NCBI GenBank assembly: GCA_963853835.1
Contig: OY970824.1
Span: 43,234,227-43,298,226, forward strand
DNA from: Calendula officinalis
Lineage: Eukaryota > Streptophyta > Magnoliopsida > Asterales > Asteraceae
Length of the DNA: 64,000 nucleotides
Direction of reading: 5' to 3'
Part shown: positions 44,301 through 54,283 of the stretch, piece by piece
Position numbering within the stretch: the stretch's first letter is position 1
How the letters are laid out: each line of letters starts with the position of its first letter
Program-made: the position numbers and the translations under genes
Notes under the pieces: model-generated
Databases searched by the model: none
Seen by the model: the letters and a program-made list of their open reading frames with translations, nothing else
Told to the model about the DNA's origin: nothing

Positions 44301-45647
44301 TTATCTTTGATAGCCGTAGTAATATCCCAACAATATTGCTAAACAACATTAAATGTAAAATACGTCAGAAGTAATAATTACCTTTTGCTTTTAAGCCGAA
44401 AGCAAGGTTCTAGTTGTATGTACACAATATCTACACATATCTTTCCAGTACGAAAACCAAGATAGTGTTTGCATAGATGTCAAGACATTTCTTACACTAT
44501 ATATTTATTTGTTAAATATTATTAATAATGTAAAAGGTCTAACAACTATGTTTATATATATGTCTAACAAAGTACCATTATACTGAGCTTGAAAAAGTAA
44601 CAACCTTTTATAATCAGATTACAACTAGAATACTTTTGAAATTAAAATGAGATTACAGTTGAGATAACTTTGAAATTATATTGAAAATTGCACTCTCTAC
44701 ATATCTCTGGCGAACGAAATCCGAGATATTGCCTACATTGTTGACAAGATCTTTCTTTTGTCATCATGCAAACTAGTTTAAATATTATATGGAAAGGTAG
44801 AAACGAATGCACTGCGTCTATCTGCTTTCTTTCTACTACTAGAGTAGAAATTTGTTTATTTTATTCGACTTCAAATATTATTAACGAAAAAGTTATTTCA
44901 ATAAGATGGAAAAAGTTAGAGGATATTGACATTAGATATTTGGGACATAGTAGTAATGTTGGTAAAATATTGTTTGTTTTTTTATTAAATTATGGTATAA
45001 AAACATCATTTTAAAATGTACACCCTTTAAAATATACAACATATCTATCTTTAAATCACTTTATTACATTTGAGATTACATTTGACACATGTAACACATG
45101 ATATGCAATAGCTCTTAGCCTTTATCGTAGAAAGTTTTTACAGTTTGAATGAACGATTCTAGTTTCACCACTCCAGCTTTCAAAGCTTCAAACTCTAATT
45201 CCAACACCGCCACTCGAGCTTTCAAAGCTCCAGACTCTAATTCCGACACCACCACTCGAGCTTTCAAAGCTTCATTCCCTTTCTTTATTTCCAACACTGT
45301 GCTGGTATTAGATTGTCCAAAATCTACCTCTACCTGATCATCAACTAAACATCTTACGGTTAAAAGATGCACAATAGATATACGGGTAACTTGAGTTAGG
45401 AGACAGATAAGGTAACTTTCTATGAGCACATATCAAATCGAAGTATCAAACCAACACATGTCTGTGCATTACACAAACACGGCAGGTTACGATAAGGTCC
45501 ACGATATGTACAGTGAAAGTCATTTAACCATGATGTATTCGCGTTAAATAACGCGAGAGTTACGATAAGGTTTAGGATATGGTCCATGATATAACAAGTA
45601 CATATCTGAACTTGTTGAAAAACAAGAGAAGCTTTCTAAACTCCAAA
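41313..45647. repeat. Non-coding mosaic of interspersed and tandem repeats
   Basis: Continues the block broken by F. It contains GAGATTACA minisatellites (about 41790-41970, also 43140-43230, 44610-44690 and 45060) and three units of about 212-235 bp at 42500-43020 with TAGAAATTAGTTTATTTTATT and GAGCAGTAGCAAATTGG. A segment of about 270 bp is duplicated at 43365-43640 and 45390-45645. A CATCATGCAAACTAGT module occurs near 41340, 43915 and 44765. No gene apart from the short frame at 45115-45429. Confidence 0.65.
45115..45429 (-). pseudogene. Short coiled-coil-like frame with internal 48-54-bp repeats
   Basis: 104 codons on the minus strand. The centre repeats EALKARVVVSELESGALKAR-type units with heptad spacing, from a tandem DNA repeat at 45165-45280. 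Such ALKARV repeats occur in unknown plant coiled-coil proteins. No start context or neighbouring exons are evident. Probably a captured or decayed coding fragment. Confidence 0.35.
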
Positions 45648-48340
45648 TGTAACACCTCAAAAATTAGGGAAGATTTTAAAAGATTTAATAATATAAAATG
45701 TCATTTTCCCTAAAAATACAAGTACACAAAAGGTCCCACTCTTTGAAACTGTTAAAACTGAACCGTCTCATGGTTTAATGCGGAAAATAAGTAATTATTT
45801 TAAAAACGTTTAACTCAAAATAAACATTAAAATCCAAATCCAGAAAGCTCATCGGGTAACAGGTCATCCAATGACCTTCTCTAGTACCTGCAAAATGTGT
45901 GTGTGTGTGTGGGGGGGGGGGGGTGTTTGGGGTCAGCTACTTATTTCTCGTTATTAGGCCTTTATTAAATCTCATTAGGTTTGCCGTGGAACTGTGACGA
46001 TACTCGACGCGTGCCTCTGCTCTCTCGCTCGTCACAACTGTTGGAATTATGTGCACAGTTAGTCAATCTATGGTGATACATCCATGCCTACGAAACACTT
46101 AAGGATCACACCGGTGAGTGCATGTAATACGAGTGAGATATGTAATGATACTTGGAAGAGGAATGATTCATAATAGTCATTATGAATCAACTAAGTATTA
46201 AGTTAAGTTTAACTTATTACTAAATTAGTTTAACTAACTAATTAATACAAGTATTTGTACATTTACTAGTTGAGTAAATATACAATGTGTTAATTATAGA
46301 TTATCCATAATATGATTTAAAGTAATTAATTCATATGGTGTTTCATAAATCATAATATTATTGTATAAAGTTTATTATATAATTAATCATTAAAAGTATT
46401 AAATACAAAGTATATATTTTGTATATTTGATATACACGATATATATAAGTGTATAATACTAGGCATTTAATAATTAAGTGCAACAATAATAACTAGTTAA
46501 GCTATAAATGGAAACGTAAAAAGAAAAGTTTAATTAAGAATTAATCTTAATTAAACTAGAAGATCCTAAAGTGCAACTTATTTATCTATAAATAAGAGGC
46601 TTAGGGTAACCCTAAAACTCCCTTGATTGCCACGAAATCTTGCCTCTCCCCTCTCCCTTGTTTCGGCCAAATACACCTAGATCACCAAGTTTGGTGTTCT
46701 TCGTTCTTCAGGTTCTTCGTGTCTTCAAGTCTTTGAAGATCAAGATCATTACAAGGATCAACTAGAAGATCACTCGTTGTGTTCATCATCATTGGACTTA
46801 CTTAAGCAAGATTAAGGTATGATTTTAAAAACCCTTTTCCCCTCTCCCTCTTGTTCAAAAATCGAACCAAGAACCCTAGGATTCTTGGTTGGTTCGACGA
46901 ACACACACAAGCATGTGTGTGTGTTCAAGTTTTTCGTACATGGTTTCTATATTATTAGTCTTGTCTAGATTTCCAACATCCCATAATACTTTAGGGTTTA
47001 AGGATTAACTTTAATCTATGTTCTGCTTTAGGGATTAAACAATCTAGTTGGTTTAACCGACAAGAACAAGTTCATGTTCTTGTCAGTATGGTTCGAACCA
47101 AGCATACTAGGAGGTTGACCCAAGTGGTCAATCGGTTATGTGAAACCCTTCAACAACACCCTCTTCCAACACCCTCTCTAGGTGCCCCATCGTACCACAC
47201 TGACAGTCGTGAAGCGTATTTGGCTTACTCTGGGAAGAGTTGGCAATTTTTGTCGCCTCTGCAACGATTATTCATCTCATATATAATTTGGTTGGTTTTA
47301 TAAAGGTGTTGACTCTTTACAACAAGTACTCATATAAAACCAAACAGCTCAACATATATCATCTCATAGATACATAACCACATAGCACATCTCAAATGCA
47401 TATCAACTCATAAATAAATCTCATGTACACAGATCAATCACATAATGATATGGTACTCAGCTCGATTACTCAGTATCCATATCTCAGTTCAGAATACAAG
47501 TAAAGTAAACAATACATGGCAGGTCATCACATAATCAAAGCTCAACTCAAATCAATAACAGTTCATGACATTTAGCACAAAATCACGACTCGAATGTAAG
47601 TACAAGTTTTTAGTGAGATTACCCACGTCAGTAAACGTAAGCTCCTAGGAAATCCTCGGCACGAAAGGGGTCTCTACTCAGGTCCTAGAAGGCCCTACAA
47701 TGCATAATGGAACTCGGATTAGAACTTGACTAAAAACTATTTTCAACGAAATCTGGCCATGGAAATGGCCGTAACTCTCAAACCGTTCACTAGATTTGCC
47801 CCAAATTTTTATAGTAGCAAGAAGACTTAGAGTACTACAATTCATCCGAAGACCCGGGAACTCGAATCCAAACAGAAGGGTCTCAAAGCAGACTCACAAG
47901 ACAAAATAGTTGAACCGAAAAGTCTTTTGCGACGGTTTATAAAAACAATGGTATCTTTTAAACGGTAAATCAGATTGACGAGTCATCTGCGGAAACGGAA
48001 AGAAGACTCAGAGAACTAGGGAACTATACGAGCCAAAAATCCAGAAACCCATTTTAAGTATGATAAAAACAGACCTGAACATAGAGGACAGATTCTGTCA
48101 AAATTCAGCTTGTCCATAAAAAAAACCCGTTTTACAAACCCGACATCAACCTGTGAATTCCCAAGGCACCCGAGAACCCTTTTTATCTCAGAATCTCGTT
48201 TTCACAAAAGTTTGACTAAAGACTCGGTTTCTTGTTTTTCGATTAATAAACGTCTAGATATAATAAGAAAGTTTTTACCCAACCCGAAACCGACTCTCAT
48301 AATAGTCAGTGGCTAGACCCGAGCCCTCATGGCTCAGTTT
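45648..48340 (-). repeat. Inverted, truncated Gypsy LTR (interrupted by a solo LTR)
   Basis: Starts TGTAACACC, which on the minus strand is the LTR end GGTGTTACA. Its contents match, in reverse, about 55800-57275 of the 3-kb Gypsy LTR (for example CAGGTACTAG near the end and GATGTCGGGTTTGAAAAACGGG further in). The front half is missing; homology stops near 48340. A poly-G microsatellite lies at 45910-45922 and an A-family solo LTR at 46039-47152. Confidence 0.7.
46039..47152 (+). mobile_element. Solo LTR of the A/B family
   Basis: 1,114 bp from TGTTGGAATTATGTGCACAG to GAAACCCTTCA, flanked by ACAAC on both sides (46034-46038 and 47153-47157). TATA box at 46587-46594. Formed by recombination between the two LTRs of a full element. 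Confidence 0.93.
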
Positions 48341-48420
48341 TTTACCCAACCAACAAAATAAGTAATGTCTAGATACAAACAAATTCAAACTCTTAACACA
48401 ATCAACATACAAACAAGGAA
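48341..48420. other. Junction of inverted Gypsy LTR and chromovirus pol
   Basis: Short AT-rich stretch between opposite-facing Gypsy pieces. No feature; marks a rearrangement or truncated insertion. Confidence 0.4.
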
Positions 48421-49471
48421 GATCAATGCGTATTGAATTCGTCTCGATTATTATCGAAAGAATTAAGAATGCTCAATGGGAAGTTATGGGAAAACAAGAA
48501 TTAAGACAAGAACAGTTGGGTAAGAATCAACATTTTGTGGAAAATGTGCAAGGGTTAAAAACCGTTGGCGGTCGGATTTGGGTTCCTAAGTTTGGAGGTA
48601 CCCGAAAAGAATTGTTAAATGATGCTCATAAATCAAAGTATTCAATCCACCCGGGAAGAACAAAGACGTACCAAGATTTAAAATCGCATTTATTGGTGGC
48701 CCGGAATGAAGTCAAGAATTGCAAAGTACATCCGAAGTGTGCCACGTGCGCACAAGTGAAAGCCGAGCCTCAAGTGCCGTATGGGGTAGCTCATTTATTA
48801 CAAGTCCCGGCTAGAAAGTGAGAAGATATTACTATGGCTTTCATAGTAGGGTTGCCAAAGACGAGTAAGGGTCACGATGCCATTTGGGTTATAGTTGACT
48901 GGTTGACCAATAGTGTGTTATTTTTAGCCATTCGGTAAACCTTGCCACTTGAAAGGTTGGCTAAGTTATATGTTGATGAGGTGGTTCGACTCCACGGGGT
49001 TCCGTTATCGATTGTATCCGATAGAGATGCGAGGTTTACCTCGAGATTTTAGAGATCTTCACAAGAAGAGTTGGGTAAAAAGTTGCGGTTGAGCACGACC
49101 TATCATCTGCAACCCGACGGTTCAAGTGAAAGAACAATTCAAACGGTTGAAGATATGTTGAGATCGTGTGTATTGGATTTCGGGGGTAAATGGGATGAAC
49201 ATTTTCCATTAGTCGAGTTCTCGTATAATAATAGTTATCATTATAGTATCAAAATGCCGCCTTATGAGGCATTGTATGGGAGAAAATGTAGAACCCCATC
49301 TAGTTGGCTTGAAGCGGGAGAGACAAAGCGCATGGGTCCCGAGATTGTGAAAGTGACAAACGGAAAGATTGGTGAGATACAAGCGAACATGAAAGCCGCT
49401 CAAGATAGACAACGAAGTTATTCGGGTTTGAAAAAGAGACCATACGACTTGGATGTCGGGGATATGGTAAT
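48421..49471 (+). pseudogene. Gypsy (chromovirus) pol fragment: integrase (broken, first half)
   Basis: Starts in the linker before integrase. H2C2 zinc region: DAHKSKYSIHPGRTKTYQDL, then CATCAQVKAE, with the second part altered. Catalytic core: the first Asp is replaced (ITMAFIVGL instead of MDFI), SDRDARF and the last Glu (GSSERTIQTVED) remain. YEALYGRKCRTP follows, ending VGDMV at the E insertion. Stops at about 48820, 48938 and 49049 break the frame. RT and protease are absent. The C-terminus resumes at 61630. Confidence 0.88.
49467..49471. repeat. Target site duplication of element E (left)
   Basis: GTAAT, repeated at 61625-61629. Confidence 0.92.
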
Positions 49472-50163
49472 TGTAGGAAAACCTTGTAGGATTCACATGG
49501 CGGAACTTGAATGCCACATACTTGATCACTACTAATCAATGAGATCACTTGAATGATGAGATGAATAAGAACAATACCTCTTGGATTGCTAAAGATTAAT
49601 CCACCTCTACTGCACCACCTGAACACGCTGCAAGACCGCGTTGTACCAACAAAGCAATACACTAAACCGTGTATGTGTGTGTGTTTGGTCAAAACGCCAG
49701 CCGAAACCCCTTGGGGTTTTCTTCCTTCGATCGTTGGCCGAGAGAGATGGAGGAAGTATTTGGGTTTTGTTTTGTGTTGAATATGTAACCCTTAAACCTT
49801 AACCTTAGTCCCTTATTTATAAGGGATTAAGTTACCGTTAAGTCCTTGGAGTTTAATTATGTTTAATCTCATAATTAAACTTCCTATTGACACTTTAAAC
49901 CCTTGGACTTTTACTAGTTAATTAATTGTCTATTAATTAATTGTCCGTTAAATATTTAACTTAATATTTAACCATCCTCATAAATAATAATTAACTTATT
50001 ATTATTTATTCTCTTCTTTATAATTAACTTAACTAGTTAATTATTCCACACAACTTACTTTATGCGGTTGTCCATTATTGGGTGTGTAGTGGTGTGACCC
50101 TTTAGTGTCTTTTAACATTGGACACGATGACACATGTGATTATCTGTGCACATAAATCCAACA
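49472..50163 (-). repeat. 3' LTR of element E (left copy)
   Basis: 692 bp. Longer than the right copy because a segment of about 45 bp around 49590-49655 (ACCGCGTTGTACC) is absent from the other LTR. Confidence 0.9.
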
Positions 50164-50839
50164 GACTCCAGAGATAGTATTCATACCGATGAATTACACT
50201 TTCAGATTTTCCTTTCGTATCATGATATTTCATAATAAAAGTAATAGACATGGAGCAGGGATCTTGTTCTATATACTCATATTTTCTCGACTCTGATTTC
50301 GACTTTTCGGCAGTTCGGATTACCGAATGATCTAATCATTCTCTGATTTCGACTTTCCGCTGTCTTAGTCAAGTTCCTTATGATCACACTTTTATGGTGT
50401 GATGTTAGATAAGCGCTAAAGATCAGAAGTTATCGCATCTCAAACCAAACATCTCAGGTCAGAGGACATCTATTCGAAATTAGTTATGCTTGGGCTCCAT
50501 GATGTAATCTCGATCTTTTGGTCACGTCTAATGTTTAGCAAAACTCTGTAAACATATACGAATATTTATTTTAACATCATTTGTATCTCTATTCAATAAA
50601 TATGAATATATAAATATTCATAATGGTATTAACTCCTGAATCGAGTTCCCACTAAGTTCAAGCAACCACAATACATTTAGATACTCAAAAACTTTGCGTA
50701 TCAGGGATAGGTTTAAAACATGTTAAGAATAGATAATGTGAAAATATTACGTAAAACTTTCTATTTCAATCCCACGAAATGTTATTACATAATGTATCGA
50801 TTTCAAACATATCTACGGTTCATAATCAAAAGTCACTAG
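50164..50839 (-). other. 3' untranslated region of element E
   Basis: Between the RNase H end and the 3' LTR. No frame is visible. Confidence 0.5.
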
Positions 50840-51477
50840 CTACCAATTTCAAGGTACTGCATGCCTATAGCATTTGCATGCTTCTCATGCTTTGGTCCAG
50901 CTAGTGGTTTTGTCAACGGGTCAGCGACGTTGTCATCCGTTGGTATTTTCTTAATTATAATATCACCTTCTTTGACATACTCACGTATCAGATGATATTT
51001 CCTACGTACATGCCTGGTCTTTTGATGCTCTCTCGGTTCAACAGCTTGCGCTATTGCACCACTGTTATCACATAATATTTCGATGGGTCTAAAGATACTT
51101 GAAATAACTCTAACATCCTTGATAAAATTCTTAAGCTACATGGCTTCTTTTCCAACATCATTTGCCGCAATGTACTCAGCCCCTGTAGTCAAATCTGCTA
51201 TCGTATCTTGTTTCTGACTCTTCCAAGATATAGCTCCTCCATTCAATGTAAACACAAACCCTGATTGTGACTTGTAATCGTCTCTATCAGTTTGGAAGCT
51301 TGCATCTGTGTATCCAATTACACACAGTTCTTCCATCGAACCTCCAAAGATCAAGAACATATCTTTTGTCCTTATCAAATACTTGAGAATGTTCTTGACA
51401 GCCACCCAATGGGCCTCACCAGGATTCTTTTGATATCTGCTCATAAGACTTATCAGGCCTAGTACATAACATGTCAT
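50840..51477 (-). pseudogene. RNase H region of element E pol
   Basis: The minus strand reads SRYQKNPGEAHWVAVKNILK, GYTDASFQTDRDDYKSQSG and ADLTTGAEYIAA. After a stop at about 51136 it continues with EILCDNSGAIAQA and, at the end, DNVADPLTKPLAGPKHEKH. This is the Copia RNase H with its acidic residues (D in TDAS, E in GAEYIAA, D in CDNSGA). A frame change at about 51440-51480 separates it from RT. Confidence 0.88.
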
Positions 51478-52542
51478 ACATTACTGACCCAATTGCCGAA
51501 GCATATGGAATCAAACTCATCCTAGCTATTTCCGTGCTAAATGTAGGACTCTGAGTTTTACTCAGTGTAAGGCCATGTGTCATCGGAATGAATCCTCTCT
51601 TGGAATCGTTCATACTGAATCTTTTCAGTGCTTTGGCAATGTATGTACTTTGACTAAGTCCAATAAGCCGCCTAGATCTATCTCTGTAGATCTTTATACC
51701 CAGTATAAATGCGGCTTCTCCCAAGTCTTTCATCTGGAAACATTTACCTAACCAGGATTTTACTCCTTGTAATGCTGGTATATCGTTTCCTATGAGCAGT
51801 ATGTCATCAACATACAAGACTAGGAAGATTATTATGCTCCCACTGAATTTTGCATACACACACGCCTCAAACTCACTCTTGACAAAACCAAATTCTTTGA
51901 TTCTTTTGTCAAAGTGCAAGTTCCAACTTCTAGATGCTTGCTTCAATCCATAAATGGATTTCAGCAATTTGCATACTTTATCAGGATTCTTTGGATGAGT
52001 AAAACCATCTGGTTGTATCATAAATACGTCCTCATTGAACTCCCCGTTAAGGAAGGCGGTTTTAACATCCATTTGCCATATCTCATAGTCGTAATATGCT
52101 GATATGGCCATTAGAATTCTGATAGACTTAAGCATGGCGATTGGCAAGTAGGTTTCAGAATAATCCACACCATGTGTTTGCATAAAACCCTTCGCGACAA
52201 GTCGTGCTTTGTAAGTATGCACTTTCCCATCCATTTCAGTTTTCTTCTTGAAAACCCACTTGCATCCAACAGCACGTGACTGTGGTGGCAAGTCTGATAA
52301 CACCCAAACTTGGTTGTCATACATGGATTGCATCTCTGCTTCCATAGCCTCGAGCCATCTTTCAGACTCCACGCCATCAGCAGCCTCGCTGGTGGTTCTA
52401 GTTGAGGATCAACAATTTTTTGTTGAACTACTGGTTCGGCTGAAGTCGTAGGTGGATCTTCATTCTCTTCAATTTCTTGAAGTTCTATTTCTTTTCTGTC
52501 CGAGAAAATTCTCCTCCAAGAAGACACATTTCCGAGCAACAA
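51416..52542 (-). CDS. Reverse transcriptase region of element E pol
   Basis: 318 codons uninterrupted (52372-51416), with CKWVFKKKTEMDGKVHTYKA, YYDYEIWQMDVKTAFLNGEF, YGLKQASRSWNLHFDK and catalytic YVDD at 51803-51814. Upstream, in another frame (52542-52380), is the short linker EIEENEDPPTTSAEPVV. It copies element RNA in cytoplasmic particles and is the best preserved part of E. A possible break lies between the linker and RT at about 52370. Confidence 0.88.
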
Positions 52543-52558
52543 AAACTTTGTTGTCTTG

Positions 52559-53230
52559 CTAGTGATAGAAATAGTATCCTAAGCTTTCCCTTGGATACCA
52601 AACGAAGATACACTTATCTGATTTGGGACTGATTTTGTCTGTGAATGTTCGTCTAACATACACCTCACAACCCCAAACCTTGAGAAAAGACAATTTTGGC
52701 TTTTTACCCGTCCAGTGCTCGAACGAAGTCTTTTCTACTGACTTGGTCGGAGCCCTATTTAGTGTGAATGCTGCAGTCTCGAGTGCATGTCCCCAAAATG
52801 ATAGTGGTAAGGGAGTGCGACACATTATTGAACGTACCATGTCTAACAAGGTGCGATTCTTCCTTTCTGATACGCCATTCATCTGAGGTGTATACGGAGG
52901 GGTGAGTTGTGAAACAATCCCACATTCTTTCAAATGATCGTCGAACTCTTGGCGTAAATATTCGCCTCCTCGGTCCGAAGGAAGTGACTTTATATTCTTG
53001 CCCAGTTGGTTCTCTACTTCCCTCTGATATTCTTTGAACTTGTCAAAGCTTTCAGACTTTAGTCTCATAAGAATGACATAACCATACCTACTGAAGTCAT
53101 CAGTAAAGGTAATGAAGCAGCGGTATCCACCTCTGGCTTCTGGAGTAAAGGGTCCACACACATCAGTGTGTATAATCCCTAACAACTCTCCTGCCCTTTC
53201 ATTGTAATGATTGAAAGAGTCCTTTGTCAT
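52559..53230 (-). CDS. Integrase core of element E pol
   Basis: 223 codons. DDE residues are in HTDVCGPF, SDRGGEY and SERKNRT; SFWGHALETAAFTLNRAPTK follows. The frame ends with a TAG (about 52559) where relatives continue, then QDNKVFVARKCVFLEE reads on. An upstream stop at about 53254 separates it from the zinc region. Confidence 0.88.
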   Translation of the reverse strand: MTKDSFNHYNERAGELLGIIHTDVCGPFTPEARGGYRCFITFTDDFSRYGYVILMRLKSESFDKFKEYQREVENQLGKNIKSLPSDRGGEYLRQEFDDHLKECGIVSQLTPPYTPQMNGVSERKNRTLLDMVRSIMCRTPLPLSFWGHALETAAFTLNRAPTKSVEKTSFEHWTGKKPKLSFLKVWGCEVYVRRTFTDKISPKSDKCIFVWYPRESLGYYFYH

Positions 53231-53251
53231 CTTGCCAGATAAACAAGCTTC

Positions 53252-53986
53252 TCATATGGCATATGATTCCAAATCCAATGGATCTAGAATTCCATCATCG
53301 TGGAGCTTCTTTATGCGATTCTCATTTATATTTCCTAAACGACAATGCCAAAGATAAATTTGATTCAAGTTACTCTTGGATCTTTTACTTATATGATAGA
53401 TGTCTCGTTCTATGTTATTTGGATTTAATGCATATAGACCATTATGAGAATTAGCTTTGAAATATAAAATGTCACTTTTCAAACAAGAAATTGTTTTTCC
53501 ACAAAACTCATAATAAAAACCACTGTCTATAAGTAAATCAAATGAAATAACATTCTTAATAAGTCTAGGAACATAATAAAAATCTTTAAGTTCCAAAACT
53601 CTTCCTGAAGGCAACTTGAGAAGGTATATTCCTACAGCTTCAGCTCCAACCTTGGAACCTTCGCCTACTCGTAGTTCAACATCTCCTTGCCCCAACCTCC
53701 TGTCCTTCTTAAATCCCTGCAAATGATTGCAAATGTGATAACCACATCGGGTATCCAATACCCAGGATTCACTAGAAGTAACGAGACAATCGATCATAAA
53801 GATACATGAATCACTGAAAAATTCAGTGTCCAACAGTCCCACATCGGACATGTGCTCGCAAATATCCTTGCTGCCACAAGTTGGGCAACACAAATCAGCA
53901 AAGTCTCTCAACCAATCATCGAACTCATCCATCTGAACCTCAGGAAGTGGTTCTTCCTCTAGCCTTTGAACATCGCGTATACACAA
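53252..53986 (-). CDS. Protease and integrase zinc region of element E
   Basis: 244 codons. The aspartic protease motif is altered to LDTRCGYHICN (DTG to DTR), which would abolish cleavage. LPSGRVLELKDFYYVPRLIK and the HHCC-type block YLWHCRLGNINENRIKKLH follow, then a stop after LESYAI. The classical gag zinc knuckle was not found upstream; only CCPTCGSKDICEH, a Cys-rich stretch of different spacing. Confidence 0.8.
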   Translation of the reverse strand: MCIRDVQRLEEEPLPEVQMDEFDDWLRDFADLCCPTCGSKDICEHMSDVGLLDTEFFSDSCIFMIDCLVTSSESWVLDTRCGYHICNHLQGFKKDRRLGQGDVELRVGEGSKVGAEAVGIYLLKLPSGRVLELKDFYYVPRLIKNVISFDLLIDSGFYYEFCGKTISCLKSDILYFKANSHNGLYALNPNNIERDIYHISKRSKSNLNQIYLWHCRLGNINENRIKKLHDDGILDPLDLESYAI

Positions 53987-54278
53987 GATATTCTTGTGTA
54001 AGCTTGCGACAGTTAAATCAAAACTCCCAACCAGACATACTACCTTATCCTTATATTATTGAGTGAGGGATCCAAACAATAACAAAACTTGTTCATGCTG
54101 GTTTAAGGTGCCAGTAACTTGGGTGAGACAATCTAGTAACCTTCTTTTGTCAGTAAGATGGTCACTCAGTGGTAAATCCTCTTGCATTTTCTTTGACAAG
54201 ATTTCTTGAAAAATGATTTGCTTACTTTCCTCTGTACTTTCGTTGAACGCCTCCTCAAGATACTGAACAAACTCATAA
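53987..54278 (-). pseudogene. Gag of element E, C-terminal part
   Basis: The minus strand reads CYEFVQYLEEAFNESTEESK, IFQEILSKKMQEDLPLSDHL and QVTGTLNQHEQVLLLFGSL, then a stop. It continues the gag N-terminus at 57577-57281, from which it is separated by the Gypsy solo LTR. Confidence 0.7.
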
Positions 54279-54283
54279 CATGG

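Noticed and set aside
49209..49692. Minus-strand frames across the chromovirus integrase and E's LTR
   Set aside because: Antisense shadows spanning an insertion border.
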